Below are positions 1-8,103 of a stretch of 64,000 bases of DNA, in pieces. The notes beneath the pieces were generated by a model. That model searched no databases. It was not told where the DNA came from and saw nothing but the letters and a program-made list of their open reading frames with translations. Made by a program: the position numbers and the translations under genes. Each line of letters opens with the position of its first letter. The first letter of the stretch is position 1. Source of the stretch: FEN-1219 sp963817615. Lineage in GTDB: Bacteria; Pseudomonadota; Gammaproteobacteria; Steroidobacterales; Rariloculaceae. The stretch lies in assembly GCA_963817615.1 (NCBI GenBank), contig CAWFPH010000003.1, positions 1-64,000 of the forward strand, written 5' to 3'.

Positions 1-469
1 GCTTTGCCGAGGCTGGTCTGGCAGCCATCGGAGCCGGATCCCGAGCTGCGCACCGCGACCGCGGCCCGCGCCGCCGCGGCGGCGCTCGACAACCTGCGTC
101 CCCCGCTCAAGGTTCCTCGACGTGCTCGAGGAGCGATGGCCGCCGCTCGCCGCCAACGCGATGCTCTGCATCAACATGATTCACATCGCGCCTTGGGCCG
201 CGACGCTGGGCCTGCTCGAGCACGCGGCCGACCTGTTGCCGAGCGGGGCGCCGCTGGTGCTGTACGGCCCTTACCGGCGGGACGGTCGGCACACGGCGCC
301 TAGCAACGAGGCGTTCGATGCGAGTTTGCGGGCGCGCAATCCCGAGTGGGGTGTACGCGATGTCGGGGAGGTCGCCTCGGTTGCGGCTGGGCTCAGCTTC
401 GAAGCCTGGGCGAGGTGGTCGGCGATGCCGGCGAACAACTTCACGGTGGCGCTCAGGCGCGCGACGTAG
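1..469 (+). CDS. DUF938 SAM-methyltransferase-like protein, 3' part, one frameshift
   Basis: C-terminal part of a DUF938 (METTL26-like) protein, a family with a SAM-methyltransferase fold and no settled substrate. The 5' end lies outside the window. Frame 1 reads LVWQPSEPDPELR and LDNLRPPLK up to about 112. Similarity then continues in frame 2 as FLDVLEERW, CINMIHIAPW and LYGPYRRDGRHTAPSNEAFD, to the TAG at 467-469. The NMIHIAPW and GPY motifs are family hallmarks. A one-base indel lies near 110-120, most likely a sequence error. The gene converges on the glycosyltransferase that follows on the other strand. Confidence 0.8.
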   Translation, partial: LCRGWSGSHRSRIPSCAPRPRPAPPRRRSTTCVPRSRFLDVLEERWPPLAANAMLCINMIHIAPWAATLGLLEHAADLLPSGAPLVLYGPYRRDGRHTAPSNEAFDASLRARNPEWGVRDVGEVASVAAGLSFEAWARWSAMPANNFTVALRRAT

Positions 470-492
470 CGCTCGCACGGAGCGGGGGGGAT

Positions 493-1728
493 TCAGGGGA
501 GGAAAGGTAGTGGGCAGAAGCGGCCGCGTAGCGGTGAAATCAAGGGGGGCGCGATTTGTGTGGCTGGCGCGACCGACCCTGCCCGAGTTTCTATAAGCAA
601 GCGCCGTGCCAACCTAAAAATCCTGTGTTTCGCGGCTCGGCGTACTTGAGGCCGCGAAATTGGCACCGTTTCAGGGCGCTTCGGCCCGCGATGCACCAGC
701 GTTGGCTTTTCGGGTGCGAGCAGGTCCGCGCCGCCGCGCGCTCGCACGAGATGCCAGAGGAATTGCGCCGACGCTCGTTCCCAGGTGCGCCCGAGCCCGG
801 TGCGCCGGCAGGCGCCGCGGTCGAGCGTCAGCGCCGCGAGCGCCGCGGCACGCAGATCGTCGTGGAGCACGCCGTCGACGCCCGGGGTCACGACGTCGAT
901 CGGCCCCGTGACGGAAACGCGGCGACCGGCGTGCCGCAGGCCATTGCCTCGAGCATCACGAGCCCGAAAGTGTCGGTGCGGCTCGGGAATACGAACACGT
1001 CGGCGGCCGATAGCTGCGCCGCGAGATCGGTGCCGAATCGGTAGCCCACGAAGCGCGCGGCGGGGTAGCGGCGCTCGAGCGCCTCGCGCCCGGGCCGTCG
1101 CCGACCACGACCTTGGTGCCCGGCAAGTCCAGCCGGAGGAACGCCTCGAGATTCTTCTCGACCGCGAGCCGGCCCGCATAGATCCAAATCGGCCGCGGGG
1201 CGGCGATCGCGTCGCGGCCGCACGGCTTGAAAGCTCGGCATCCACGCCGCGCGACCAGATCACGACGTTCGCGAAGCCGTGATCGAGCAAGTCGCGGCGC
1301 ATGTGCTCGGTCGCCACCAGCGTGCGGCGCGCGGCGCCGTGGTGGCGGCGTAGATACGCGTACGACCAGGCTTCCGGAATCGGCGCGCGGCGGCGAAGGT
1401 ATTGCGGGAACTGCGTGTGGTAGGACGTCGTGAACGCGAGACCTGCCGCAGCGCAGTAGCGGCGTGCGGCGGCACCGAGCGGGCCTTCGGTGGCGATGTG
1501 CACCGCGTCGGGCGCGAACTCGTCGAGCGCGGCCGCGAGCTTCGCGCGCGGCCAAAGTGCGAGCCGGATCTCGGGATAGGTCGGGCACGGGATCGTCCGG
1601 AACGCGTCCGGTGAGAGCACCCGCACGACATGGGCGGCATGCTCGAGCGCCCCGACGGTTCTGTGCAGCGTGGTCACGACGCCGTTGACTTGGGGTGTCC
1701 AGGCATCGGTCACGATCGCAATCCGCAT
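493..1728 (-). CDS. agt: Agt-type GT4 diacylglycerol glycosyltransferase, several frameshifts
   Basis: GT-B glycosyltransferase of family GT4, expected to move a sugar from a nucleotide sugar to diacylglycerol at the inner membrane. The N-terminus reads IVTDAWTPQVNGVVTTL, then PCPTYPEIRLALWP, HIATEGPLG and TSYHTQFPQYLRRR, the pattern of the Agt enzymes paired with PlcP in phosphate-starvation lipid remodelling. I chose ATG 1728 over an upstream start because GGGAG precedes it and MRIAIVTD is the usual N-terminus. The frame breaks near 1218 (ELFKPCGRD expected, a T appears lost), near 1095 (after VVGDGP) and near 895 (after GTPVAAFP). The donor-site stretch DTFGLVMLEAMACGTPV is readable. The C-terminal end after HLVRARGG is uncertain. 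Known of the family: glycolipid synthesis. Inferred: this substrate. Confidence 0.8.
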   Translation of the reverse strand: MRIAIVTDAWTPQVNGVVTTLHRTVGALEHAAHVVRVLSPDAFRTIPCPTYPEIRLALWPRAKLAAALDEFAPDAVHIATEGPLGAAARRYCAAAGLAFTTSYHTQFPQYLRRRAPIPEAWSYAYLRRHHGAARRTLVATEHMRRDLLDHGFANVVIWSRGVDAELSSRAAATRSPPRGRFGSMRAGSRSRRISRRSSGWTCRAPRSWSATARARGARAPLPRRALRGLPIRHRSRGAAIGRRRVRIPEPHRHFRARDARGNGLRHAGRRVSVTGPIDVVTPGVDGVLHDDLRAAALAALTLDRGACRRTGLGRTWERASAQFLWHLVRARGGADLLAPEKPTLVHRGPKRPETVPISRPQVRRAAKHRIFRLARRLLIETRAGSVAPATQIAPPLISPLRGRFCPLPFLP

Positions 1729-1900
1729 TGGCAGTCTCCCCCGGCAGACGCGGCGGATTGTTAGCATCCTTTCTTTATGTTCACGTTACATAGCGTGTCC
1801 AACTGACTGCGCTGAAAGAAAAAGTTCACCGGGAGCGCCATCGCCTCGTCACGCCCGGGCGCGAAGCTCTCGAGCGTCCGAGGCTGCGTAGGGATCGGTG

Positions 1901-2452
1901 ATGGCGCGGCGGTTGGCAGTGGCGTTCGAACGGTTCGATCGGGCCGAGCTCAGGTTTTGCCGCTATTTGAATCGCTCGAGCGGCTCGGTCGCGATCCGCC
2001 AGCTGTTCCGCATCGCGAGCTGGCTCGGCGACGGCTGGGGCTGGTACGCGCTGCTGCTGTGCCTGCCGCTCGTCTACGGCCGTCCGGGACTCGTGGCGGC
2101 GCTGCACGGCGGCGCGACCGCGCTCGTCGGCGTGGGGCTCTACAAGCTGATCAAGACGCGGACCGTTCGCGAGCGGCCTTACATCACGCACTCCGCGATC
2201 CACGCGGCCTCGGTGCCGCTCGATCGCTACAGCTTCCCGTCGGGCCACACGCTGCATGCGATCTCCTTCACCTGGTTGATCGCGAGCCACTTCCCGGAGC
2301 TCGGCGCGCCGCTGTCCGGCGCCGCGCTGCTGATTGCGCTGTCGCGCGTGATTTTGGGGCTGCACTACCCGAGCGACGTCGCGGCCGGCGCCGTGCTCGG
2401 CGGCCTGCTCGCGTCTGCGAGCGTCGCGCTCGGACCGCATCTGCCGATCTGA
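1901..2452 (+). CDS. PAP2-family lipid phosphatase
   Basis: Membrane phosphatase of the PAP2 superfamily, 183 aa, which removes phosphate from lipid phosphates such as phosphatidate or undecaprenyl diphosphate. All three active-site motifs are present: K85-x6-R92P93 (KTRTVRERP), PSGH at 113-116, and S148R149-x5-H155-x3-D159. Hydrophobic helices alternate with these motifs, as in the family. ATG 1901 follows TAGGGA with good spacing; the GTG at 1898 adds one codon. It lies between two glycosyltransferases, PlcP and DgkA, so a role in phosphatidate-diacylglycerol turnover is a fair inference. Undecaprenyl-diphosphatase activity is the main alternative. Confidence 0.88.
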   Translation: MARRLAVAFERFDRAELRFCRYLNRSSGSVAIRQLFRIASWLGDGWGWYALLLCLPLVYGRPGLVAALHGGATALVGVGLYKLIKTRTVRERPYITHSAIHAASVPLDRYSFPSGHTLHAISFTWLIASHFPELGAPLSGAALLIALSRVILGLHYPSDVAAGAVLGGLLASASVALGPHLPI

Positions 2453-2484
2453 AGCCGCACGGCGACGCGCGGAAGCGGCGGCTC

Positions 2485-2862
2485 TCAGCCCGGCGCGAAT
2501 CGCCCCCACGCGACCAACGACCAGACGACGAGGGTGAGCGTGAGGCTCATGAACACCGCGGCCGAGCCCAGGTCCTTCGCCTGGCCCGACAGTCGATGAT
2601 GATCCAAGCCGACGCGGTCGACGACCGCCTCGACGGCCGTATTCAGCAGCTCGACGATCAGCACGATGAAGCACGAGCCGATCAAGAGGGCACGCTCGAC
2701 GGCCGTGCGGCCGAGCCAGCAGGCCGTCGGCACGAGCACGAACGCAACCGTGCACTCCTGACGGAACGCCGCCTCGTTGCGCCACGCGGCCTTGAGCCCC
2801 GCGATCGAGAAGATGGTCGCGTTGACGATCCGGCGCATGCCGGTGTTGCCTGTTTTCGCCAT
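2485..2862 (-). CDS. dgkA: Diacylglycerol kinase, DgkA type
   Basis: Integral-membrane diacylglycerol kinase of about 125 aa, close to the usual 120. It phosphorylates diacylglycerol to phosphatidate with ATP. The family signature ELLNTAVEAVVDRVG is intact, preceded by NEAAFRQE and followed by a KDLGSAAVF segment. Three hydrophobic helices are visible. I chose ATG 2862 (MAKTGNTGMRRIVNATIFSI) because the longer form adds a tail outside the family length. It is convergent with the PAP2 gene and downstream of plcP on the same strand (64 bp gap), so it would receive diacylglycerol released by PlcP. Confidence 0.92.
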   Translation of the reverse strand: MAKTGNTGMRRIVNATIFSIAGLKAAWRNEAAFRQECTVAFVLVPTACWLGRTAVERALLIGSCFIVLIVELLNTAVEAVVDRVGLDHHRLSGQAKDLGSAAVFMSLTLTLVVWSLVAWGRFAPG

Positions 2863-2926
2863 TCGGTCGTTGTCGCTCGGCGCCGCGAGCGCGGATCGTA
2901 ACAGACGAGCGGCGCGCACTGCGTTG

Positions 2927-3709
2927 CTAGGCGGCGTCGCGCACCGCGATCGAAGGCACCGCGACCGGCGCGGCGGGACGCCAGGTCAAAATGGAGAGCG
3001 CGCCGTGCGCGTCCTCGACCAGCGCCGTGCAGCTCTCGACCCAGTCGCCGTCGTTGCAGTAGACGAGCCCGTCGCGCTCGACGAGGTCCGCTTTGTGGAT
3101 GTGGCCGCAAACGACGCCGTCGACCTTCGCCTCGGACGCCGCGAGCAGCGATGCGCGCTCGAAGCTCGCGATATAGCGCCGCGCTTTGCCGACCCGCGAC
3201 TTCACGTGCTGCGCAAGCGACCAATACGGCCGGCCGCGCAGCTCGCTGACCCAATGCACGAGCCGGTTCAGTGCGAGCAGCGTGCGGTACGCCACGGTGC
3301 CGATCCGCCGGCCGGCCGCGTCGCATTTGATCACGGCGTCGAACTCGTCGCCGTGCAGCACGAGCAGCCGCCGGCCCGTCCGTGTCGTGTGCACGTCGTG
3401 GCGCTTGATCTCGAGCGTGCCGAAGCGCACGCCGATGAGCGCGCGCAGGTCGTGATCGTGGTTGCCGGGGATGTAGATCACGCGCGTGCCGCCGCGACTC
3501 TTTTTCAGCAGCAACCGCAGCACTTCGGTATGGCTCTCGGGCCAAAAGAAGCTCTGCCGCAGGCTCTCGAGATCGATGATGTCGCCGACGAGGTACAGCT
3601 TCCTGCAGCGGGTCCGCCGCAGGAAGTCGAGCAGGAGCCCCACGCGGCAATCGCGTGAGCCGAGATGGACGTCGGACAACCATACCGTTTCGAACCACTC
3701 GGCTTGCAT
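2927..3709 (-). CDS. plcP: PlcP-type phospholipase C (metallophosphoesterase)
   Basis: Cytosolic metallophosphoesterase of 260 aa in the LpxH-related superfamily (COG2908). Metal-site motifs are D13-x-H15 (SDVHLGS), GDIID at 42-46, GNHD at 82-85, HGDEFD, and CGHIHKA near 207. The stretches RPYWSLAQHVKSRVG and NDGDWVESCTALVE match PlcP enzymes of rhizobia and marine bacteria, which cut phospholipids to diacylglycerol and a phosphoalcohol under phosphate shortage. LpxH proper lacks the DWVESCTA ending, so PlcP is the better call although databases often label these proteins UDP-diacylglucosamine hydrolase. It is divergent from a GT4 gene and upstream of dgkA. Confidence 0.85.
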   Translation of the reverse strand: MQAEWFETVWLSDVHLGSRDCRVGLLLDFLRRTRCRKLYLVGDIIDLESLRQSFFWPESHTEVLRLLLKKSRGGTRVIYIPGNHDHDLRALIGVRFGTLEIKRHDVHTTRTGRRLLVLHGDEFDAVIKCDAAGRRIGTVAYRTLLALNRLVHWVSELRGRPYWSLAQHVKSRVGKARRYIASFERASLLAASEAKVDGVVCGHIHKADLVERDGLVYCNDGDWVESCTALVEDAHGALSILTWRPAAPVAVPSIAVRDAA

Positions 3710-3894
3710 CGTGGCCGCTCTTCTGGCCTATGACGGTCGTAGGTTAGCGGCCGATCTTTAAACTTTGTTGTCAGTTCCTTGGCCAACGTATTGCAGAACC
3801 ACGCCTTTCTCGGGGACCGCGGTCTCCCTGTCACCCGTTCTTAACATTCACGCGCAAGACTAGCGCCCCGGTGCGGTAAGGCTGAGCGACGGGC

Positions 3895-5088
3895 GTGCAG
3901 ACGCTGTTGATCTCCGACGTCTATTTCCCGAGGGTCAACGGCGTTTCGACTTCGATTGCGACCTTCCGCCGCGATCTCGCGGCGCTAGGTTGCACGAGCT
4001 GGCTCGTCGCGCCGCGCTATCCGCAGGCGTGGGCCGACGACGAGAAGACGCTGCGCCAACCGTCGCGCTACGTCGTCTTCGATCCCGAGGACCGCATGAT
4101 GGTCGGTGCGAGCGCCGAGCGCGCCTGCCTTCGTCTTCGCGGCGAGGCCGACGTCGTGCACGTCCAGACACCGTTCGTCGCACATTGGATCGGACGCAGA
4201 GTGGCTCGCGCGCTCGGGCTGCCGTTGATCGAGACTTACCATACGTTTTTCGAGGAGTACCTGCACCACTACGTGCCGCTGCTGCCGCGCGCGCCGTTGC
4301 GTGCGCTCGCACGCGCGGTGTCGCGCCGCCAATGCGCGGCGGTCGACGCGGTCGTCGCGCCTTCGGCCCAGCTGGCCGCGGTGTTGCGCGGCTACGGCGT
4401 TCGCGAGCGCATCGAGGTGATCCCGACCGGGCTCGATCTCGAGGATTTCGAGGGCGGCGACGGCGCGGCGTTTCGCGCGAGTCACGGCATCGAAGCGGGT
4501 CGTCCCATGATGCTCTTGGTGAGCCGCGTGGCGCACGAGAAGAACATCGAGTTCCTGATTCGCGTGCTCGCGGTCGTGCGGCGCTCGGTGCGCGACGTGC
4601 TGCTCGTCATCGCGGGCGAGGGGCCTGCGCAAAACGCGCTGCGGTCGCTGGTTCACGCGCGAGGGCTCGAGTCGAACGTGCTGTTCGTCGGTTATCTCGA
4701 CCGCGCGACGACGCTGCGCGATTGTTATCGCGCGGCCGACGTGTTCGTGTTCGCGTCGCGCACCGAGACGCAGGGCCTCGTGCTGCTCGAGGCGCTCGCG
4801 CTCGGCACGCCGGTCGTGTCGACCGCGGTGCTCGGCACGCGCGAAGTGCTCGACGGCGCGCGTGGCGCGATCGTTTGTCCCGAGGAAGTGGCTACGTTCG
4901 CGGAGGCGGTGAGCGCGGTGCTCACGCAGCCCGATTTTCGCGGCAGCCTGGCCGCGGCCGCCCGCGAGCATGTCGCGGCCCGTTGGTCGAGCGCCCAGTC
5001 GGCGCGCCGGCTGCTCGCGCTGTATCGTGAGGTTAGCGCTGCAGTCGTGCCCGAGGGCGCGCCGTCAGCGCCGCCGCTCGAGCGCTGA
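3895..5088 (+). CDS. GT4 glycosyltransferase, probable glycolipid synthase
   Basis: Intact 397-aa GT-B fold glycosyltransferase. The N-terminal acceptor domain begins LLISDVYFPRVNGVSTSI and contains HVQTPFVAHWIGRR and ETYHTFFEEYLHHYVPLLP, typical of enzymes that glycosylate diacylglycerol or related lipids. The C-terminal donor domain has SRVAHEKNIEFLI, VIAGEGPAQNALR, VLFVGYLDR and the E-x7-E region RTETQGLVLLEALALGTPVV. The start is GTG 3895. The gene is divergent from plcP across 185 bp. Inferred role: it uses diacylglycerol from PlcP or PAP2 to build glycolipids, perhaps adding a second sugar to the Agt product. A capsule or LPS mannosyltransferase is possible but the neighbours speak against it. 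Confidence 0.82.
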   Translation: MQTLLISDVYFPRVNGVSTSIATFRRDLAALGCTSWLVAPRYPQAWADDEKTLRQPSRYVVFDPEDRMMVGASAERACLRLRGEADVVHVQTPFVAHWIGRRVARALGLPLIETYHTFFEEYLHHYVPLLPRAPLRALARAVSRRQCAAVDAVVAPSAQLAAVLRGYGVRERIEVIPTGLDLEDFEGGDGAAFRASHGIEAGRPMMLLVSRVAHEKNIEFLIRVLAVVRRSVRDVLLVIAGEGPAQNALRSLVHARGLESNVLFVGYLDRATTLRDCYRAADVFVFASRTETQGLVLLEALALGTPVVSTAVLGTREVLDGARGAIVCPEEVATFAEAVSAVLTQPDFRGSLAAAAREHVAARWSSAQSARRLLALYREVSAAVVPEGAPSAPPLER

Positions 5089-5256
5089 GGACAGCATGCG
5101 CAAGTCGCGCAGCTCGAGCGATCGCTTGAACGCCTCCCGATCCATGCGATCGATCAGGTCGGTCAGCGTTTCGCCGTGCGCCTTGGCTTCGTCCAGCTCG
5201 GCCCCAGCGGAGGATCCTACGTCGCGTTCTTCGCCGCGTTCTCGTTCCGCGCTCAT
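5065..5256 (-). CDS. Small hypothetical protein
   Basis: A 63-residue charged protein with no recognised family. It is rich in Glu, Arg and Asp, with a likely helix around LTDLIDRMDREAFKRSLELR and no membrane segment. ATG 5256 is preceded by GAAGG six bases upstream, which is why I list it. Its 3' end overlaps the last 24 bases of the convergent glycosyltransferase gene. No function can be assigned, and chance coding in GC-rich DNA is a real alternative. Confidence 0.45.
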   Translation of the reverse strand: MSAERERGEERDVGSSAGAELDEAKAHGETLTDLIDRMDREAFKRSLELRDLRMLSSALERRR

Positions 5257-5365
5257 CGCGTGCCTTCGTTCTAGTGTCCACGGATGATAGCCAAAACATC
5301 TCGGGCGCGACAGCCGCGCAGCGCGTCACGACCGTTACATTCCCGAAACAGTATCGTTGCCGCCG

Positions 5366-6622
5366 TCAAGGCGGCGCGGGGCGCTCGAGGCGCTCGCTGC
5401 GCAGCGTGGGGCGATCGAACGGAAACTGCTCCGTTCGGACACGCGGGTCCGTGAGCCCCTGGGCGATGAATGCGGTGAGATTGCGAATCTGCATAGGCGT
5501 GAGATTGAACGCGTATGTGCCGAAGCCGGGAATGCCGTCGCGCTCCGGCAGCGGCGGCGACTGCACGTAGAACGCGATCGCGCTGCCGAGCGTCGCGAAC
5601 TCGCCCGTATGCATGTACCGCGGCCGCAAGCCCGCGTTGCGCAGACTCGGCACCTTCATGGCGCCCGCGTCCTCGGGCGAATGGGTGACCCGCTCGCGAC
5701 CGAGATCGTACGCCGCGCGGCGCACGCCGATCTGGAAGAACCGATTCGTCGTGAACAATGGCGGCTGATGGCACGCGACGCAGTGCAGCTCCTGAAACGT
5801 GCGCCAGCCCTCGAGCGCGTCACCGGTGAGCGCGTCGGCGTCGCCGGCCTCGTAGCGGTCCCACGCCGTGCGATCGGCCGCGAGCGTGCGCTCGTAGGTC
5901 GCAATGGCGAACGCGATGCGCACGGGGGTAATCGCAGTGTCACCGAACGCGGCCGCGAACAGCGCCGCATACGACGGCGTGTCGGCGAGCGCAGCCGCGA
6001 CGTCGGCCGGCAGGCTCGTTGCAAGCGCGAGCGGCCGAGCGGCCGCGATCGTTGCGACGACGTCTTGCCATTGGCGGCCCGCCTTCGCCATCTCCGTGCC
6101 GTTCAAGAGCGACGCGAGCGCCTGGTTCTCGAGCGCGCCGCCGTGCGCGATCGCGACGCGGCCGGTCAAGGGATCGTCGAACCGCGAGCCGGCGCGGCCG
6201 TCCCAAAACAGCTCGTCGGCCCAGAGCCCGCCGAAGTACGACGGTGCGAGCCGCGCCGATATCTGCGGCCGATCGCCGAACGGTGAATGCGGCCGCGGCC
6301 TGCCGTCGGGCCCCAAGCTCGCGATGCCGGGAGAGCCGCGGACGTCGTCGATCGTGCCCTTGTCGGTCCCGGGATAAACGCCGGCGCGCGGGTCCGCGCC
6401 GCCGGCGGCCGGGCGATGGCACGTGCCGCAAGCGATCGAGCCGTCGCTCGAGAGCTGCTCGTCCCAGAACAGAATCTTGCCGAGCACGCGCTTCGGCTCG
6501 GTGATCGGATTCTCCGCCGGCACGGGCACGCTCGGCACGGCCGCGAGCAGTGTGCGGCAGAACGCGAGCGCGAGGCCGCCCCAGGCGAGCGCGAGCAGCC
6601 GCATGCGGCGAGCACGATGCAT
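5366..6622 (-). CDS. Di-heme cytochrome c peroxidase / MauG-family protein
   Basis: Periplasmic di-heme protein of 418 aa. A signal peptide (hydrophobic 9-28) is followed by two c-heme motifs, C65GTCH69 and C281VACH285, the arrangement of bacterial cytochrome c peroxidases and MauG relatives. Further family features are GKILFWDEQLSSDG, DELFWDGRAG and VPSLRNAGLRPRYMHTG before the second domain ends. It would reduce peroxide or oxidise a protein or small substrate with electrons from soluble cytochromes. It is divergent from glyA. No matching electron donor or maturation gene lies beside it, so the physiological substrate is open. Confidence 0.88.
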   Translation of the reverse strand: MHRARRMRLLALAWGGLALAFCRTLLAAVPSVPVPAENPITEPKRVLGKILFWDEQLSSDGSIACGTCHRPAAGGADPRAGVYPGTDKGTIDDVRGSPGIASLGPDGRPRPHSPFGDRPQISARLAPSYFGGLWADELFWDGRAGSRFDDPLTGRVAIAHGGALENQALASLLNGTEMAKAGRQWQDVVATIAAARPLALATSLPADVAAALADTPSYAALFAAAFGDTAITPVRIAFAIATYERTLAADRTAWDRYEAGDADALTGDALEGWRTFQELHCVACHQPPLFTTNRFFQIGVRRAAYDLGRERVTHSPEDAGAMKVPSLRNAGLRPRYMHTGEFATLGSAIAFYVQSPPLPERDGIPGFGTYAFNLTPMQIRNLTAFIAQGLTDPRVRTEQFPFDRPTLRSERLERPAPP

Positions 6623-6733
6623 GGCGGCATTCTACGGGCTCTGAGGCCGTGCGCCGACCGAGGGCTGCGGGCCCGTGCGCCGAGGGCCCGGCCGGCTGCC
6701 GCCGCGAGGAGCCGGTCCTGTACACTACGCACC

Positions 6734-6759
6734 CCGCGGCGGCTGCAGGACCGCCGCGG
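6734..6759 (+). promoter_or_regulatory. Hairpin in the glyA leader
   Basis: A perfect 9-bp stem, CCGCGGCGG (6734-6742) pairing with CCGCCGCGG (6751-6759), with an 8-base loop. It lies just upstream of the GAGG ribosome-binding site (6767-6770) of glyA. A -10-like TACACT sits at 6721-6726 without a convincing -35. The hairpin could affect mRNA stability or initiation. It does not resemble a known riboswitch fold. Confidence 0.35.
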
Positions 6760-6779
6760 TCTAGCCGAGGAAACCGCGA

Positions 6780-8033
6780 ATGCCCGATCTCGCTGCGTTG
6801 CGCACGACCGACCCCGACATCTACGAGCTGATCCGGCTCGAGACGAAGCGGCAGGACGAATACATCCGCTTGATCCCGTCGGAGAACTACGCATCGACCG
6901 CCGTCATGGAGGCGACGGGCTCGATCCTGAACAACAAATACTCCGAGGGCTATCCGGGGCGCCGCTACTACGAGGGCCAGATCTATATCGACCAGGTCGA
7001 GACGCTCGCGATCGAGCGAGCGAAGGCGCTGTTCGGCATGGCGCACGCGAACGTGCAGCCGTACTCGGGCTCGCCGGCCAATCAGGCCGTGTACCTCGCG
7101 CTCGCGAAGCCGGGCGAGCACGTCATGGGGCTCGGGCTACCGTTCGGCGGCCACCTGACCCACGGCTGGAACGTGAACTTCTCGGGCATCGTGTATCACG
7201 CCGACCAGTACGATGTGGATCCGGAGACGCACCGCGTCGACTTGAACCGCGTGGAGTCCCTGGCGCGGCAGACGCGCCCGAAGATCATATTTTGCGGCGG
7301 CACGGCGTATCCGCGCGTCTGGGACTACGCGGGCTTCGCCGAGATCGCGAAGGCCGTCGGCGCGACGCTCGTCGCGGATATCGCGCACATCGCGGGCCTG
7401 ATCGTCGGCGGTGCGCATCCGCATCCCGCGCCGTACGCGAGCATCGTGACGACGACCACGCACAAGACGTTGCGCGGGCCGCGCGGCGGCATGATTCTGT
7501 CCGACGGCAAGCATGCGAAGGAGCTCGACCGGGCGGTGTTCCCGGGGCTGCAGGGCGGGCCGCACAACCACACGACGGCCGCGATCGCGGTTGCGCTCAA
7601 GGAAGCCTCTACGGAGGACTTCAAGCGCTATGCGCAGCAGATCGTGAGCAACGCGAAGGCGCTCGCGGCGGCGCTCGAGCAGCGCGGCTTTCGGCTCATC
7701 TCGGGCGGCACCGACAACCACTTGATCCTGATCGACGTGACGCCGCGCGGCATCACGGGCAAGCCCGCCGCGAAAGCGCTGCACGCGGCCGGCATCGAAT
7801 GCAACTACAACACGATTCCGTTCGATCCCCGCAAGCCGTTCGATCCGAGCGGGCTTCGCATCGGGACGCCGTCGATCACCTCGCGCGGCATGCGCGAGCA
7901 GCACATGGAGGCGATCGCCGAGTGGATCGATCGCGTCCTCAAGGTCGCGGACGACGAAACGGAGCTACGCGCGATCCGCAACGAGATCGCCGAGTTCTGC
8001 AAGCAGTTTCCGGCGCCGGGGATTCGGGTTTAG
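6780..8033 (+). CDS. glyA: Serine hydroxymethyltransferase
   Basis: PLP enzyme of 417 aa, the usual length, converting serine and tetrahydrofolate to glycine and 5,10-methylene-THF. Family motifs are LIPSENYAS (32-40), EGYPGRRYYEG (56-66), QPYSGSPAN (93-101) and the PLP-binding Lys229 in TTTTHKTLRGPRGG. The C-terminal folate region is intact (DPSGLRIGTPSITSRGM). ATG 6780 follows GAGG nine bases upstream. It is divergent from the peroxidase gene and convergent with the YceI gene. It supplies the substrate used by the methylene-THF reductase encoded 3 kb downstream. Confidence 0.97.
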   Translation: MPDLAALRTTDPDIYELIRLETKRQDEYIRLIPSENYASTAVMEATGSILNNKYSEGYPGRRYYEGQIYIDQVETLAIERAKALFGMAHANVQPYSGSPANQAVYLALAKPGEHVMGLGLPFGGHLTHGWNVNFSGIVYHADQYDVDPETHRVDLNRVESLARQTRPKIIFCGGTAYPRVWDYAGFAEIAKAVGATLVADIAHIAGLIVGGAHPHPAPYASIVTTTTHKTLRGPRGGMILSDGKHAKELDRAVFPGLQGGPHNHTTAAIAVALKEASTEDFKRYAQQIVSNAKALAAALEQRGFRLISGGTDNHLILIDVTPRGITGKPAAKALHAAGIECNYNTIPFDPRKPFDPSGLRIGTPSITSRGMREQHMEAIAEWIDRVLKVADDETELRAIRNEIAEFCKQFPAPGIRV

Positions 8034-8042
8034 GCAAACGCG

Positions 8043-8098
8043 CTCGCGCGCCGCGGGGCGCCGTGCTGCGCGGGTACGGTACGGTCTTGCGGCGCGAG
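8043..8098. terminator. Possible bidirectional terminator between glyA and the YceI gene
   Basis: Imperfect inverted repeat with arms CTCGCGCGCCGC (8043-8054) and GCGGCGCGAG (8089-8098), placed between two convergent stop codons. There is no T-run and the loop is long, so this rests on position and symmetry only. Confidence 0.28.
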
Positions 8099-8103
8099 AA
8101 CGC

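Noticed and set aside
2453..2483. Terminator between PAP2 and dgkA
   Set aside because: Only 6-bp arms (AGCCGC/GCGGCT) with a 19-base loop; common by chance in this composition.
2927..3709. LpxH (UDP-diacylglucosamine diphosphatase)
   Set aside because: GDWVESCTA and PYWSLAQ sequence blocks and the neighbouring agt fit PlcP better.
3710..3894. Pho box between plcP and the GT4 gene
   Set aside because: CTGTCAC (3828-3834) and TTGTCAG (near 3770) are isolated half-sites without a second half at the right spacing.
6623..6779. Glycine or SAM riboswitch before glyA
   Set aside because: Only one simple hairpin is visible, without the conserved cores of those riboswitches.
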